Source of the DNA: Mariprofundus sp.
GTDB lineage: Bacteria; Pseudomonadota; Zetaproteobacteria; Mariprofundales; Mariprofundaceae
Length of the DNA: 64,000 nt
NCBI GenBank assembly: GCA_021772835.1
Contig: JAJFLE010000041.1
Location: 1-64,000, forward strand
Direction of reading: 5' to 3'
Positions within the stretch are counted from its first letter, which is position 1. The number at the start of each line of letters is the position of its first letter. Shown one piece after another: positions 25,995-34,662 of this stretch. The translations under genes and the position numbers were made by a program. The notes under the pieces were generated by a model. It made no database searches. It was not told where the DNA came from and was given only the letters and a program-made list of their open reading frames with translations.

Positions 25995-26657
25995 TCAGTC
26001 GGGGCGGCGCATATAGATGGTAAAATCGTTTTCCTGGTAGTCGGTTCGCAAGCGGCAATCCGGTGCAACCCCTCTACAGAAGCAGAATATTTCATCGCTG
26101 TCGTAAGCAAAAAGCTCTCGAAACTTTGCTGCATCAGAGTCTCGGTTATCGAGCATATTAAACGCCACGCCTTTACGGCAGAGCCTGAACATCTCTTTAA
26201 TCACCCGCCGCGCATATGCCCCGTCATCGCTAAGGTTCCAGTTCAGTGTACCGGAGAGAAACACCCAGTCGAAGCTTTGCGGCTGCCAGTCGAAGTCGAA
26301 CAGCTCACCCTGACGCAAATCCAGCTCCGGATTCATTTCGATTCCCTTGGCCAGAATATCCTGCGAAAGATCGATGCCCGCGTACTGCACAGGCAGTTCG
26401 TGTTCGTTCAGCCAACGAACAAGATCCCCGAATCCGCACCCCACATCCAACAACGAATCCCCGGCAGCAATGCCGATCTCAGCCAATACCTTAAAGCGAA
26501 TCTCCTGCACCCCGCGAGATTCCCAGAACAGTGCCTCTGCCGAATAAGAAAAATGTGAAAAATTTGTCCGATGCAGCTCGATCAAACGCTTGCGCTGCCG
26601 GACATCCATGCCGGAGCTCTCATCTGTTTTCCCAAAGGGCAGGTAAATCCGTCTCAT
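25995..26657 (-). CDS. Class I SAM-dependent methyltransferase (paralogue of 53503-54102)
   Basis: A 220-residue Rossmann methyltransferase. Motif I is DSLLDVGCGFGDLVRWLNEH, the acidic end of beta2 is AGIDLSQDIL, and the later motif is FDWVFLSGTLNWNLSDDGAY. The first 40 residues are a charged helix with FSYSAEALFWESRGVQEIRF. The same order of blocks with similar wording occurs in the gene at 53503, so the two are paralogues. I start at 26657 (ATG with AGGGTGG six bases upstream). GTG 26666 and ATG 26609 are alternatives. The substrate is unknown. Confidence 0.8.
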   Translation of the reverse strand: MRRIYLPFGKTDESSGMDVRQRKRLIELHRTNFSHFSYSAEALFWESRGVQEIRFKVLAEIGIAAGDSLLDVGCGFGDLVRWLNEHELPVQYAGIDLSQDILAKGIEMNPELDLRQGELFDFDWQPQSFDWVFLSGTLNWNLSDDGAYARRVIKEMFRLCRKGVAFNMLDNRDSDAAKFRELFAYDSDEIFCFCRGVAPDCRLRTDYQENDFTIYMRRPD

Positions 26658-26752
26658 ACCAGCCACCCTAAACTAAATGCTCAGAGAATCGGAATTCCCA
26701 AGTGTGATGTCAGCTATACTTAATTATAAAAATGTAGAGCAGCATAGCGCAG

Positions 26753-27220
26753 ATGATAATTACGATTGTGAACATCCAAGCCATTCAAGTAGCAGCATTA
26801 GAACATGCTGATGAGCCTGGAAAACTGCCGCAATCCTTTGAAAAATTTAAAGCCTGGCGCCAGGAAAGCGGCTGTTCACCTGTTAGCGGGAAGCGAACGT
26901 TTGGCGTTGCTCACAGTGACCCGGAAGCCAGGCCTGTTCAAAAGTTTCGTTTCGATATTTGCGGCGAAGTCGATACTGACGTACCCGAAAACACATATGG
27001 CGTGATGAACAGGGAAATCCCTGCTGGTCGTTGTGCAAGGCTGCGCCACAAGGGTTCACTCGATAGCATCAATCTGAAAGTGAATACCCTCCATCGGAAC
27101 TGGCTGCCTGGCACCGACGAAGTCAAACGTGATGCCCCCATTTTTTTTGAATATCTGAATGTCGGGGCTGCAGTTCCGGAAGAAGAGCTGCTTACGGATA
27201 TCTATTTTCCTCTGAGATAG
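26753..27220 (+). CDS. GyrI-like effector-binding domain protein
   Basis: A single-domain 155-residue protein of the GyrI/SOUL-like small-molecule-binding superfamily. The diagnostic blocks are RTFGVAHSDPEARPVQKFRF, DICGEVDTDVPEN, EIPAGRCARLRHKGSLDSIN and DAPIFFEYLNVGAAVPEEEL with final TDIYFPLR. Relatives include SbmC (gyrase inhibitor protein) and the C-terminal domains of AraC regulators. The AraC gene at 36984 in this window carries a domain of the same kind. Divergent from the methyltransferase gene, with 95 bases between starts. No strong ribosome site is seen upstream of the ATG. Confidence 0.78.
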   Translation: MIITIVNIQAIQVAALEHADEPGKLPQSFEKFKAWRQESGCSPVSGKRTFGVAHSDPEARPVQKFRFDICGEVDTDVPENTYGVMNREIPAGRCARLRHKGSLDSINLKVNTLHRNWLPGTDEVKRDAPIFFEYLNVGAAVPEEELLTDIYFPLR

Positions 27221-27225
27221 CTCAC

Positions 27226-27309
27226 CACTTTCGTGGCACGCTTGTTTGCTGTTTCAAAACCCTATTCCCTGAGTATTCCGGTTTTGAAAGCCTGGTCATG
27301 GTGCAAAAG
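27226..27309 (+). repeat. Diverged direct repeat, copy 1
   Basis: This 84-base segment begins CACTTTCGTGGCACGCTTGT and has a diverged copy in the same orientation at 29146-29224. Read in the same frame, both encode HFRG…L…F…(S/G)FE.L.M..K, so they may be remnants of one gene. They bracket the two secreted-protein genes at 27889 and 28498. The family is unknown. Confidence 0.55.
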
Positions 27310-27888
27310 AAAATATGGCTCAGCGACCCGCAAAACTCAAGGACTGGTGGCAAATCCATCTCATACCCACCGTCATAAATCCTCAGGCGATTGAATAAAA
27401 TAAAGCGGCCAGCAAATTTCCGGATTGATTACGCTTTTGTAAGCTTCTCAACGGAGAAAATGTGATCCCGATCACAGAAAATCGACTTCGAGCTTCGCAT
27501 CATAGGCACCGGCTAAATCAATTTTATTTAGGGGGGGGGGGCCATTTCAATCTGGAGAATAGTGCCAAACCCCTGCCTAAAATTTTACCCTGGCATGCAT
27601 AAGGTTTCAGCACAGATGCCCTGAACTGCTGATTTTACGCATATTTTTGAGCGTTTTTTTATGGACTACAGATTGCTTTCTCTATGAAATAACCCTCAAA
27701 GGCAAACAGGAGCATTGATGCATTGTTCTAAAGGATAAGCCATATGATCGCATCAAAGGGAACTCTGAAAAAACGGCATGCATGAAAAGCACCATGATCT
27801 GTGCTGCAAGGCATTCACAACACTATTGCATCACATGTAACAATGGTGGGTAAGGAAAGACCAGGCAATATATATAAAGGAGTCTGAC
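27310..27888. other. Gene-poor stretch with an 11-base G tract
   Basis: No supportable gene was found in this stretch. It contains a run of eleven Gs at 27531-27541, just after TTTTATTTA, and AT-rich DNA up to the ribosome site AAAGGAG (27876-27882) of the next gene. The G tract lies about 350 bases upstream of that gene, so it is unlikely to set promoter spacing. Confidence 0.5.
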
Positions 27889-28434
27889 TTGAATCGACTA
27901 AAACTGATAACAATCAACCTCACCCTGCTGGGGGCTGCATTTTTATTCAGCATTCCCGGATATGGCAGTGTGACAGCGGGTGATATTACCGGCGGGGCTA
28001 AAGCGCCACATGTTAATATAGCTATATTCCACAAGCTGTATGGCCACGACGCTTATATATATCCGGAGAGAATCAAAGAGCGTGATATTCTTGGTGCGAC
28101 CCAGGGCCAGGCACAGTTCATATCGATCAATCATACGTCAGGCTTAAAAGACGGAGATGTGGTATCTATTTCCAATGATGTACTGCGTAGCTCTGACGAT
28201 TCATTCCAGGATTTTGGGGTGGACTGTCGACTGGCTATACATGTAAAAGGCGCGGTAACAAACGTTTCAGGTTTATGTGAAATGCTAATGGTGGATCAGG
28301 ATGGACGGCAGATTGCGCACTCCGGTTTAATAAAGCCTATTGATCTAAAAGCAGGACATGACTGGGTGCTGGTGTATAACGATAAAGAAGACGGCATAGC
28401 TGTCTATGTGGAAATGGACATAGGCATAGAGTGA
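27889..28434 (+). CDS. Secreted protein of unknown function
   Basis: A 181-residue protein starting at a TTG codon, supported by AAAGGAG seven bases upstream. The N-terminus (LITINLTLLGAAFLFSIPGY) is a signal peptide, with cleavage likely near GYGSVTA. The mature part contains INHTSGLKDGDVVSISNDVL, FGVDCRLAIHVKGAVTNVSG and DLKAGHDWVLVYNDKEDGIA. It reads as beta-rich, with two cysteines (VDCRL, SGLCEM) that could form a disulfide. I do not recognise a family. The next gene, also secreted and unknown, starts 64 bases downstream, so they may act together in the periplasm or outside the cell. Confidence 0.6.
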   Translation: MNRLKLITINLTLLGAAFLFSIPGYGSVTAGDITGGAKAPHVNIAIFHKLYGHDAYIYPERIKERDILGATQGQAQFISINHTSGLKDGDVVSISNDVLRSSDDSFQDFGVDCRLAIHVKGAVTNVSGLCEMLMVDQDGRQIAHSGLIKPIDLKAGHDWVLVYNDKEDGIAVYVEMDIGIE

Positions 28435-28497
28435 TACACCACGGTTAAAACGTACAGTATAAACATGAGATAAAAAGTATCGGCAAGGTGAGGTGTA

Positions 28498-28833
28498 ATG
28501 ATGCAACATATGATAAAAATAACAGTGCTGGCCATGATGATGACAATCGCTACGACAATAGTTCCTACATACAATCAGGGCACATTTTCTATAGGCCAAG
28601 CCGAAGCTTCCAGTGATTTTGACCAGCATATGACAAGCATTGAAGATCGCATGCATATGTTGGATCTTGTGCTCAAACGCTTACTCAAGACTTTTACAAA
28701 GGCTAAACATAACCATCAACTCATGCTGGAACAGGGCATGAATGAAGCGGATATCAATCAACTTGAGAAAGCCTATAAGATGAAAGTAGACAAGATGGTT
28801 AACGATGCAGTCGCTCAAATCAACAACATTTAG
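28498..28833 (+). CDS. Small exported helical protein of unknown function
   Basis: A 111-residue protein with a Met-rich signal peptide (MIKITVLAMMMTIATTIVPT). Cleavage is likely before or near AEASSDFDQ. The mature part is charged and helical (MTSIEDRMHMLDLVLKRLLK, MNEADINQLEKAYKMKVDKM). It holds no cysteine and no known domain. Two ATG codons in tandem follow a GGTGAGG ribosome site. It lies in the same direction as the preceding secreted protein gene, separated by 64 bases. Confidence 0.6.
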   Translation: MMQHMIKITVLAMMMTIATTIVPTYNQGTFSIGQAEASSDFDQHMTSIEDRMHMLDLVLKRLLKTFTKAKHNHQLMLEQGMNEADINQLEKAYKMKVDKMVNDAVAQINNI

Positions 28834-29350
28834 ACACCTGTCACTAACAGAAATAACACTCTCCAGGAGATAACAACTGTTGCTAGTTTGAATCATCCAA
28901 CCGTAAACCGAATATTCGAAGCTGCGAATGAACATGCCCAGAACAAGTCCTGCCCCCCCCCCGCTACACTTCAGCCGACGATTCGAAACGAGAGTCCATT
29001 CCTGAGTCCCATATTGGAATTAGTATCTGATATTCCGGTGAGGTAGTACCACTTCGTTGCATCCTCTTTTGATGGGAAGGCGAGGAAAGTGAAGCGATTA
29101 CAGGCATCTGATTACAGGCACCTGTTTAGCCCTGAGATTGACCTTCACTTTCGTGGCATGCTTATGTGGCGTTTCGAACTCCCTAAGGGTTCCAGCTTTG
29201 AAAATCTGTTGATGGCACCAAAAGCAGCCCTGACACGTTTTACCTAAGCATACTCTGAAAAAAATCAGCCTACCTGTGCTGATCATGCACGGGTAGGCCA
29301 CAACTCATCAAGAGAGAGAAGTAGCTTCCAATGGTTGCCGTCGCGATAGA
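28834..29350. other. Gene-poor stretch with a 10-base C tract and direct repeat copy 2
   Basis: No convincing gene was found here. A run of ten Cs lies at 28953-28962. The second copy of the diverged direct repeat is at 29146-29224. Just before it, a plus-strand frame reads SPEIDLHFRGMLMWRFELPK and then SSFENLLMAPKAAL before a stop. This looks like the end of a decayed coding sequence that I cannot name. Confidence 0.45.
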
Positions 29351-29956
29351 TCAGACAACGTGGCGTATACCTTGCAAAATCATTTGAATGCCAATCGTGC
29401 CGGTCAGCAAAGCGCCGGCACGGCCGGTAATATCGATATAACGTTCGAGCAGACTGGCATTGCGTACCTTGATAATGTCGAAGGCAAATTTCAGCAACAT
29501 CAGCATGATAACGGTCAAGCTCAGAGCCAGCGCAATGTTACCGGCAGCCATCGGAAAACTCAGTGTGGATCCGGCCAGGACGCTGGCACTGATGGTGCCC
29601 GGACCAATCATGAAGGGCATGGCGATGGAGCCGGTAATATGTTCGGGGTTTCCACCACGCATACGTTTGATGGCATCACTGCCAATGAACAGCATCTGCA
29701 TAGCAATCAGGAAAATCACCAGCCCCCCGAAAATCAGAAAGGAGGCGAACTCGACCTGCAAGACATCGGTGAAGATAGCTTCGCCGCCCCACGCGAATAG
29801 CATGAATACGAAGCCGCTGATCACGCTGGCGCGCACCAGCACACGCAAAAAAGTTGGGCGATCAAGGTCCTGAATCAGATCCAGCAAATAGATGCTCATA
29901 AGGAAAGGGTTGAACAGCACCAGAAACAGTGCCAGAGACTTGATGAAAGGATCCAT
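29351..29956 (-). CDS. MarC family integral membrane protein
   Basis: About 201 residues with six helices of the MarC/NAAT family: FIKSLALFLVLFNPFLMSIY, FLIFGGLVIFLIAMQMLFIG and the central hallmark IAMPFMIGPGTISASVLAGS (p.a.P...GPG.i...i). The C-terminus is LLTGTIGIQMILQGIRH. I use the ATG at 29956; the longer frame begins with a TTG. Function is unclear: the family was once linked to multidrug resistance, but evidence is weak. A second MarC protein is encoded at 33909. Confidence 0.88.
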   Translation of the reverse strand: MDPFIKSLALFLVLFNPFLMSIYLLDLIQDLDRPTFLRVLVRASVISGFVFMLFAWGGEAIFTDVLQVEFASFLIFGGLVIFLIAMQMLFIGSDAIKRMRGGNPEHITGSIAMPFMIGPGTISASVLAGSTLSFPMAAGNIALALSLTVIMLMLLKFAFDIIKVRNASLLERYIDITGRAGALLTGTIGIQMILQGIRHVV

Positions 29957-30392
29957 AATCCCGGCACCCAAACACTAATATGCCGATAAATCAATGCAAT
30001 TAAAGGTGTTTGCATTGATCGGCCACGCTGCAACATGTCGCCGGTCTACCACCAGCTAGGACTCAACCCACGCGCTTACCTCACCTGACTGAAACAACAG
30101 CCCCCTGCTTCGGTCTGGCCCTTCGTCCAGCTATGCATTGTGCCCCAGAACCTCGGCCGTTCGCTCATCATATTTTGTTGCATCAAGCTCTCGAGCATTC
30201 CAGTCACCAACAACATATTGTCTTCCGGTGATAGAGCAGGTATCGCTAGAATAACATTATTTCTCAAAGCGAAAAAACTCTGCACAATGAATACATTCAG
30301 CACGCAGATAGAAACTATTTTTCAGATGCAAACAAGCTTGAAATATCTGTACTCCGAACCCGCCGATTCAGAACCATTCACCGTAAGTTTAT

Positions 30393-30753
30393 TTCGATCT
30401 TGATAATTTCAAAGGGATGAATGACTCCTTGGCGCATCATGTCGGAGATACGCTGCTGGCTTGTGTTTCAGACAGATTGTCTTCTTTTACTCGTAGCACG
30501 AACATTTAGCCCGCCTTGGTGAAGATCAATTTGTGATGCTTGTTCCCGAACTGGATAAGGATGTGCGGCAGGAGCTGTTCTGGAAACGATACAAAAGGCT
30601 TGGCTTTCTGAGATGAAGAAGCGGCAATGGGCGGTTACTTCCACCAGGCCTATGGGTTCTATCCTCGAAATGCTGCAACTTGCAGATTCCTTGATGTATG
30701 CGGTGAAAAAGCCGGGCAAGAACAACAGACTTCATATCATATGGCCAGAATGA
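30393..30753 (+). pseudogene. Degenerate GGDEF domain (diguanylate cyclase remnant)
   Basis: Three frames together spell a GGDEF domain. FDLDNFKGMNDSLAHHVGDT then LLACVSDRLSSFTRS match the …D(l)D.FK.iND..GH..GD.lL… block. After a stop, an ARLGEDQFVMLVPELDKD-like stretch is recognisable around 30510-30560, where ARLGGDEF belongs. The end MLQLADSLMYAVKKAGKNNR matches …A(D)..mY.aK..GRN. The signature itself is changed (GEDQF), and the frame is interrupted at least twice. The region upstream (29957-30392) contains no gene I can support, though an N-terminal sensor may once have been there. Confidence 0.75.
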
Positions 30754-30833
30754 GTTCATTGTGTTTTCAGAAGATGTCATTTAAAGTAAAGAGAAGTGTA
30801 TGCATGTATTGTCTGATGCTTAAGGAGTAGATC

Positions 30834-31664
30834 ATGAATGAGTCTCCTTCAATCTTGAATAAGTTTAGTCTGGCGATGCAAAGCACGGGCTCACAACTGG
30901 CTGACTTTTTACCACAATTACTCATTGCTATGTTCGTGCTGTTTGTGGGATGGATGGTAGCTACGCTCCTGAGAACCATCATCGTTCGTTCAAGCAACAG
31001 ACTGGGTCATCTCTGGCAGAAAGTTGCAGCCAAAGAGACCTTAGAGCCGCTTAGACATCATAAACCACCGGTCAGGATCATTGGCGAGCTTACCTTTTGG
31101 ATAGTGATAGTGGCTTCTCTGGTGCTGGCGGCTGAATCACTTGGTTTTGAATCTTTCAGTACTTTACTTGCCGGGATGCTTTCCTACCTCCCTCTTGCAG
31201 TCGGTGGCTTTCTGGTTGTACTGGTTGGATTCGTGGTTGGTTCACTGGCAAATAATCTGATTGCCTCAGCAGTAATTTCTGCAGGGCTTGAACAAGGTGA
31301 AATGCTTGGCCGAGCTGCACAATTCATTATCATTTCGATCTCTATCATCGTGGGCATTGATCAAATTGGATTTGATGTGGAGCTTCTCTCATTAATCGTA
31401 GGTATTGTGATGGCAACCTTTTTGGGGGGGATGTCTCTGGCTTTCGGCCTTGGCGCTCGAACCCATGTCAGCAACATCATTGCTGCAAATCAGTTGCGGT
31501 CACTCTATCAGTCCGGTGACATTGTCAGCGTAAATGACATCAAAGGCCGAATCATCGAGATTACAGTGTCACGGGTAATCATTGAGTCAGATACAGGTAC
31601 GGTTGATATCCCTGCAAAGTTATTTGATGAACAGATAACGATGATTATCGAAAAGGGCGACTGA
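30834..31664 (+). CDS. Small-conductance mechanosensitive channel-like protein (TM-helix repeat, CmpX-like)
   Basis: A 276-residue protein with an N-terminal helix (LPQLLIAMFVLFVGWMVATL), further helices at GELTFWIVIVASLVLAAESL, YLPLAVGGFLVVLVGFVVGS and IIISISIIVGIDQIGFDVEL, and a cytoplasmic beta domain at the end (GDIVSVNDIKGRIIEITVSR). The VGGFLVVLVG..VGSLANNLIA helix and MATFLGGMSLAFGLGARTHV are the conserved TM-helix motifs of the MscS/CmpX group. AAGGAG lies upstream of the ATG. It is followed by the MgtE-type genes with a 1-base gap (31664/31666), so it is one operon with them. Confidence 0.82.
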   Translation: MNESPSILNKFSLAMQSTGSQLADFLPQLLIAMFVLFVGWMVATLLRTIIVRSSNRLGHLWQKVAAKETLEPLRHHKPPVRIIGELTFWIVIVASLVLAAESLGFESFSTLLAGMLSYLPLAVGGFLVVLVGFVVGSLANNLIASAVISAGLEQGEMLGRAAQFIIISISIIVGIDQIGFDVELLSLIVGIVMATFLGGMSLAFGLGARTHVSNIIAANQLRSLYQSGDIVSVNDIKGRIIEITVSRVIIESDTGTVDIPAKLFDEQITMIIEKGD

Positions 31665-31665
31665 T

Positions 31666-32493
31666 ATGGATACGGCCCCCCCACTATCGGTAGAATTCAT
31701 TCGTCGATACCCGGTTGAGGCGGCACGGGTTCTTGAGCGACTTTCAGCCGATGACGTTGCAGCCTTACTTAATCCGATGCCTGCTGAACTCATTGCTGCT
31801 TTGATTGCATCCATGTTGCCTGAAAGAGCGGCATCGTGCATCGAAAGCATGGAGGATGCTCCCGCTTCCCGTTTGTTGATGGAAATGCCGCTAACGCACT
31901 CCGCACGTATTTTCAGGATGTTTCCGGAATCGACACAGCAGCGCCTGCATGCCCTGTTGCCTGATACGATGTGCCACAAATTGCGTGGATTTCTGAACTA
32001 TGAATTGTTATCTGTAGGCAACCTTATGGATCCGGTCGTCAATATGTTACCTGAAGCGATTACAGTAGCCGAGGCCATTCGTCGCATTGAGCGCTTTCAT
32101 CATCCTGCCAGTTGCGAATTATATGTTGTTGATGAACTACACCGTCTGCTGGGGGTGATCGAGTTAGGGAAACTATTGATCTCAAATCACCATGCTCGCT
32201 TGCGGGATATTATGAATAATAAGAGTCAGCCATTATTTGCACATACTGCAATAGATGCTTCACTGCTATCACACCCTGGATGGGCATCGCGACGCAGGTT
32301 GCCGGTAGTGGAACGAGACAATACTTTGATAGGTATACTTGCCTATAACCGTTTGCAGGATTGTGCTGATATCGATGAACATCATTTGAGTTCTCCTACA
32401 GATGGGGTGATCTCTTTGGGCGGGCTATACTGGTTATGTTTGGCGCGATTGCTGGATAATCTTTTCACTCTGGCAGCTACGGAGAAAAAGTAA
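31666..32493 (+). CDS. MgtE regulatory-domain protein (N domain plus CBS, no channel)
   Basis: A 275-residue cytoplasmic protein. The first 110 residues are helical repeats like the MgtE N domain (PVEAARVLERLSADDVAALL, MPLTHSARIFRMFPESTQQR). A CBS pair follows (LLSVGNLMDPVVNMLPEAIT, ASCELYVVDELHRLLGVIEL). The membrane part of MgtE is absent, and the protein ends after a short hydrophobic LGGLYWLCLARLLDNL. In full MgtE these domains sense Mg2+ and gate the pore. Here the protein sits directly before a complete MgtE gene (five-base gap), so it may be a trans-acting regulator or the remains of a duplicated transporter. Confidence 0.78.
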   Translation: MDTAPPLSVEFIRRYPVEAARVLERLSADDVAALLNPMPAELIAALIASMLPERAASCIESMEDAPASRLLMEMPLTHSARIFRMFPESTQQRLHALLPDTMCHKLRGFLNYELLSVGNLMDPVVNMLPEAITVAEAIRRIERFHHPASCELYVVDELHRLLGVIELGKLLISNHHARLRDIMNNKSQPLFAHTAIDASLLSHPGWASRRRLPVVERDNTLIGILAYNRLQDCADIDEHHLSSPTDGVISLGGLYWLCLARLLDNLFTLAATEKK

Positions 32494-32498
32494 CTATA

Positions 32499-33806
32499 AT
32501 GCCAGGCAATGCAAAACACGCGTTGGAAGCGCTAAACGAGGCCTTTTTGCGTAGCCACCCATCCGTTGCCATGGAAATCATTAGCGCGTTGCCTGCGGAT
32601 GGGGTGATTGAATTGCTGGAGTCTCAACCAGAGGCTGACCTGATTCGCATATGGGATAACTTGTTGCCCGACATGGCTACGTCCGCTTTGCAGCAATTGT
32701 CCGGGATAAAGATCAAACTGATTATGCAGCGGGGAGATTCTGTTCGACTTTCCCGAGTATTGGTTCGCCTTGAAGAGGAAGTTCGACTTGGCTTGATGGC
32801 ACTTATTGATGCCTCCCGGCAACGTGAGCTTAGCCTACTGGTTGAGTATCCGGAGAACAGTGCCGGTTCATTGATGGATCCGCGCTTTATTCCGCTCTAT
32901 GAAACGCTTACTGCCAGAGAGGCCTTACACCGTATTCGTAAACTGAAGTCTATTACCTCACGACAACTGTATCTGATTGACAAAGATGGCCTACTTCGCC
33001 GAATGGTGGAAATACACAATCTGGCTCTTGCTGAGCCAGAAGAAACCCTCGCTTCATTATCGCAACACGTACCCGCCTTTGTAACAGCGACAGCAACCAG
33101 AGAGGAGGTCGTGGAGCAGATGGAATTGCACCGAATCAGCGGGCTTCCTGTGGTGGACATTGCCGGGCGGCTGATTGGTCTGATCCGACATGATGCTCTG
33201 GTAGAGGCTATGCGTGAAGAGAGCAGTGTCGATATGTTGACTATGTTTGGTGCAAGTCGCGATGAACGAGCTCTGTCGAATATCAGCTTTGTCGTGCGCA
33301 AAAGGCTGCCATGGCTTTCTATTAATCTGCTTACCGCATTTCTGGCAGCATCAGTCGTTGGACTGTTCGAAGCTACGATTGCCCAGTTCACCGCTCTGGC
33401 CATATTATTGCCGGTGGTCGCCGGGCAGTCCGGCAATACCGGAGCGCAAGCGTTAGCCGTTACCATGCGCGGACTTGCCCTGCGTGAAATTGGCACCAGT
33501 CAGTGGCTCAAAGTGGCAAGAAAAGAGGTTGGAGCAGCTTTTTTCAATGGTCTTGCCATTGCGCTGCTAACGGCTATTGGCGTGCTTGTGTGGAATGGTT
33601 CAGAGGGTTTGGCCCTTGTTATTGCTGTTTCCATGGTTTTTTCTATGCTGGCTGCTGCATTGTCCGGAGTTGTTATTCCGGTCACACTCTCTTCTCTTGG
33701 TCAGGATCCGGCGCAATCATCCTCAATCATATTAACGACGGTAACGGATGTGGTTGGGTTTTTCTCATTCCTCGGAATAGCCACATTGCTGTCCGGATTG
33801 CTGTAA
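32499..33806 (+). CDS. mgtE: Magnesium transporter MgtE
   Basis: A 435-residue Mg2+ channel. The N domain (residues about 10-125), the CBS pair (GSLMDPRFIPLYETLTAREA; HRISGLPVVDIAGRLIGLIR) and the five-helix pore domain starting near RLPWLSINLLTAFLAASVVG are present. Pore hallmarks are ALAILLPVVAGQSGNTGAQA and DPAQSSSIILTTVTDVVGFF. It is the third gene of the run after the MscS-like and regulatory-domain genes. The ATG at 32499 (MPGNAK) lacks a strong ribosome site, so translation may depend on the previous gene. Confidence 0.92.
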   Translation: MPGNAKHALEALNEAFLRSHPSVAMEIISALPADGVIELLESQPEADLIRIWDNLLPDMATSALQQLSGIKIKLIMQRGDSVRLSRVLVRLEEEVRLGLMALIDASRQRELSLLVEYPENSAGSLMDPRFIPLYETLTAREALHRIRKLKSITSRQLYLIDKDGLLRRMVEIHNLALAEPEETLASLSQHVPAFVTATATREEVVEQMELHRISGLPVVDIAGRLIGLIRHDALVEAMREESSVDMLTMFGASRDERALSNISFVVRKRLPWLSINLLTAFLAASVVGLFEATIAQFTALAILLPVVAGQSGNTGAQALAVTMRGLALREIGTSQWLKVARKEVGAAFFNGLAIALLTAIGVLVWNGSEGLALVIAVSMVFSMLAAALSGVVIPVTLSSLGQDPAQSSSIILTTVTDVVGFFSFLGIATLLSGLL

Positions 33807-33908
33807 CCCAATGGATCAGTTGCTTGCAACATGGCTCGGCATACGCTTAAGACGGTTGACTATATGAAAGAAGTTACGTCATTTCAGAGGTCCTGGTTCA
33901 AATTAAAA

Positions 33909-34544
33909 TTATCCAGCCAGTGCAGGGAATAACTGTTTTAGTCCATTAGCCATGATTTCCACGGCAATAGCGGCCAGAATCAGTCCAAACAGGCGATTGA
34001 TGATATTGAGTCCGGTATGACCAAGAGCCTTACCTATTGCTCCTGCCATTCGCAGTACAATCCAGAGTAGAAGACAGACCAGGGCAATGGATAATATAAC
34101 GGGGAAAGCATGGTATTGAGCTTCAGAACGATGCATCTCGATAATGACGGTGCTGATGGAGCCCGGTCCGGCCAACAGGGGGAGTGCCAAAGGCACGACG
34201 GCGATAGTGTTTTTTTCTTCGGCTTCTGCTTCTTCCGATGGGGTGGTGCGCACAGCTCCCGTTTGGGCCTGTAGCATTGCTAATGCCATAAGCAGCAGAA
34301 CAATACCCCCGCCGACGCGAAATGATGCCAGGCTTGTTCCCATCCCATGCAGCATGGTCTCACCCAACAGGGCTGCGGCTACAAGTACAAAGAAAACTGT
34401 GACTGCAGCGATATTTACAACTTTTCCCCGTTCAACTGCAGAAAAGTTTCTGGTTAGAACCAGAAAGATGGGTACCGCTGCGAAGGGATCCAAAATCACA
34501 AATAGTGCCGTGAAAAAACGAGAGTATTCAGTCCAGTGCTCCAT
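33909..34544 (-). CDS. MarC family integral membrane protein (second copy)
   Basis: A 211-residue MarC-family protein. The N-terminus is YSRFFTALFVILDPFAAVPI (the LDP.g..P pattern). The middle hallmark is VPLALPLLAGPGSISTVIIE. A charged loop with TTPSEEAEAEEKN separates the helix groups. The C-terminus is LNIINRLFGLILAAIAVEIM. It differs from the copy at 29351 in the N-terminal motif and loop, so the two are distinct subfamilies. Convergent with mgtE, with a 102-base gap. Confidence 0.88.
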   Translation of the reverse strand: MEHWTEYSRFFTALFVILDPFAAVPIFLVLTRNFSAVERGKVVNIAAVTVFFVLVAAALLGETMLHGMGTSLASFRVGGGIVLLLMALAMLQAQTGAVRTTPSEEAEAEEKNTIAVVPLALPLLAGPGSISTVIIEMHRSEAQYHAFPVILSIALVCLLLWIVLRMAGAIGKALGHTGLNIINRLFGLILAAIAVEIMANGLKQLFPALAG

Positions 34545-34662
34545 AGGAACTTCCCCTGCGCAGATATGATTATGAAACTGTAACTCAATTTCAAATAAAG
34601 CAAATATCTATCTGTTGGGACATTATTTGTCTTATTCGCTATTTAAAACCAGGAGGCTGAGA

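Noticed and set aside
27234-27250. Sigma54-like promoter TGGCACGCTTGTTTGC
   Set aside because: The GG to GC distance is one base too long, and the sequence belongs to the diverged direct repeat.
30140-30403. 87-codon frame upstream of the GGDEF remnant
   Set aside because: No domain, no ribosome site, and partly inside the remnant. It may be part of a decayed sensor but cannot be supported.
33840-33905. tRNA-like GGTTCAAAT piece
   Set aside because: No matching acceptor or anticodon stems could be paired around it.
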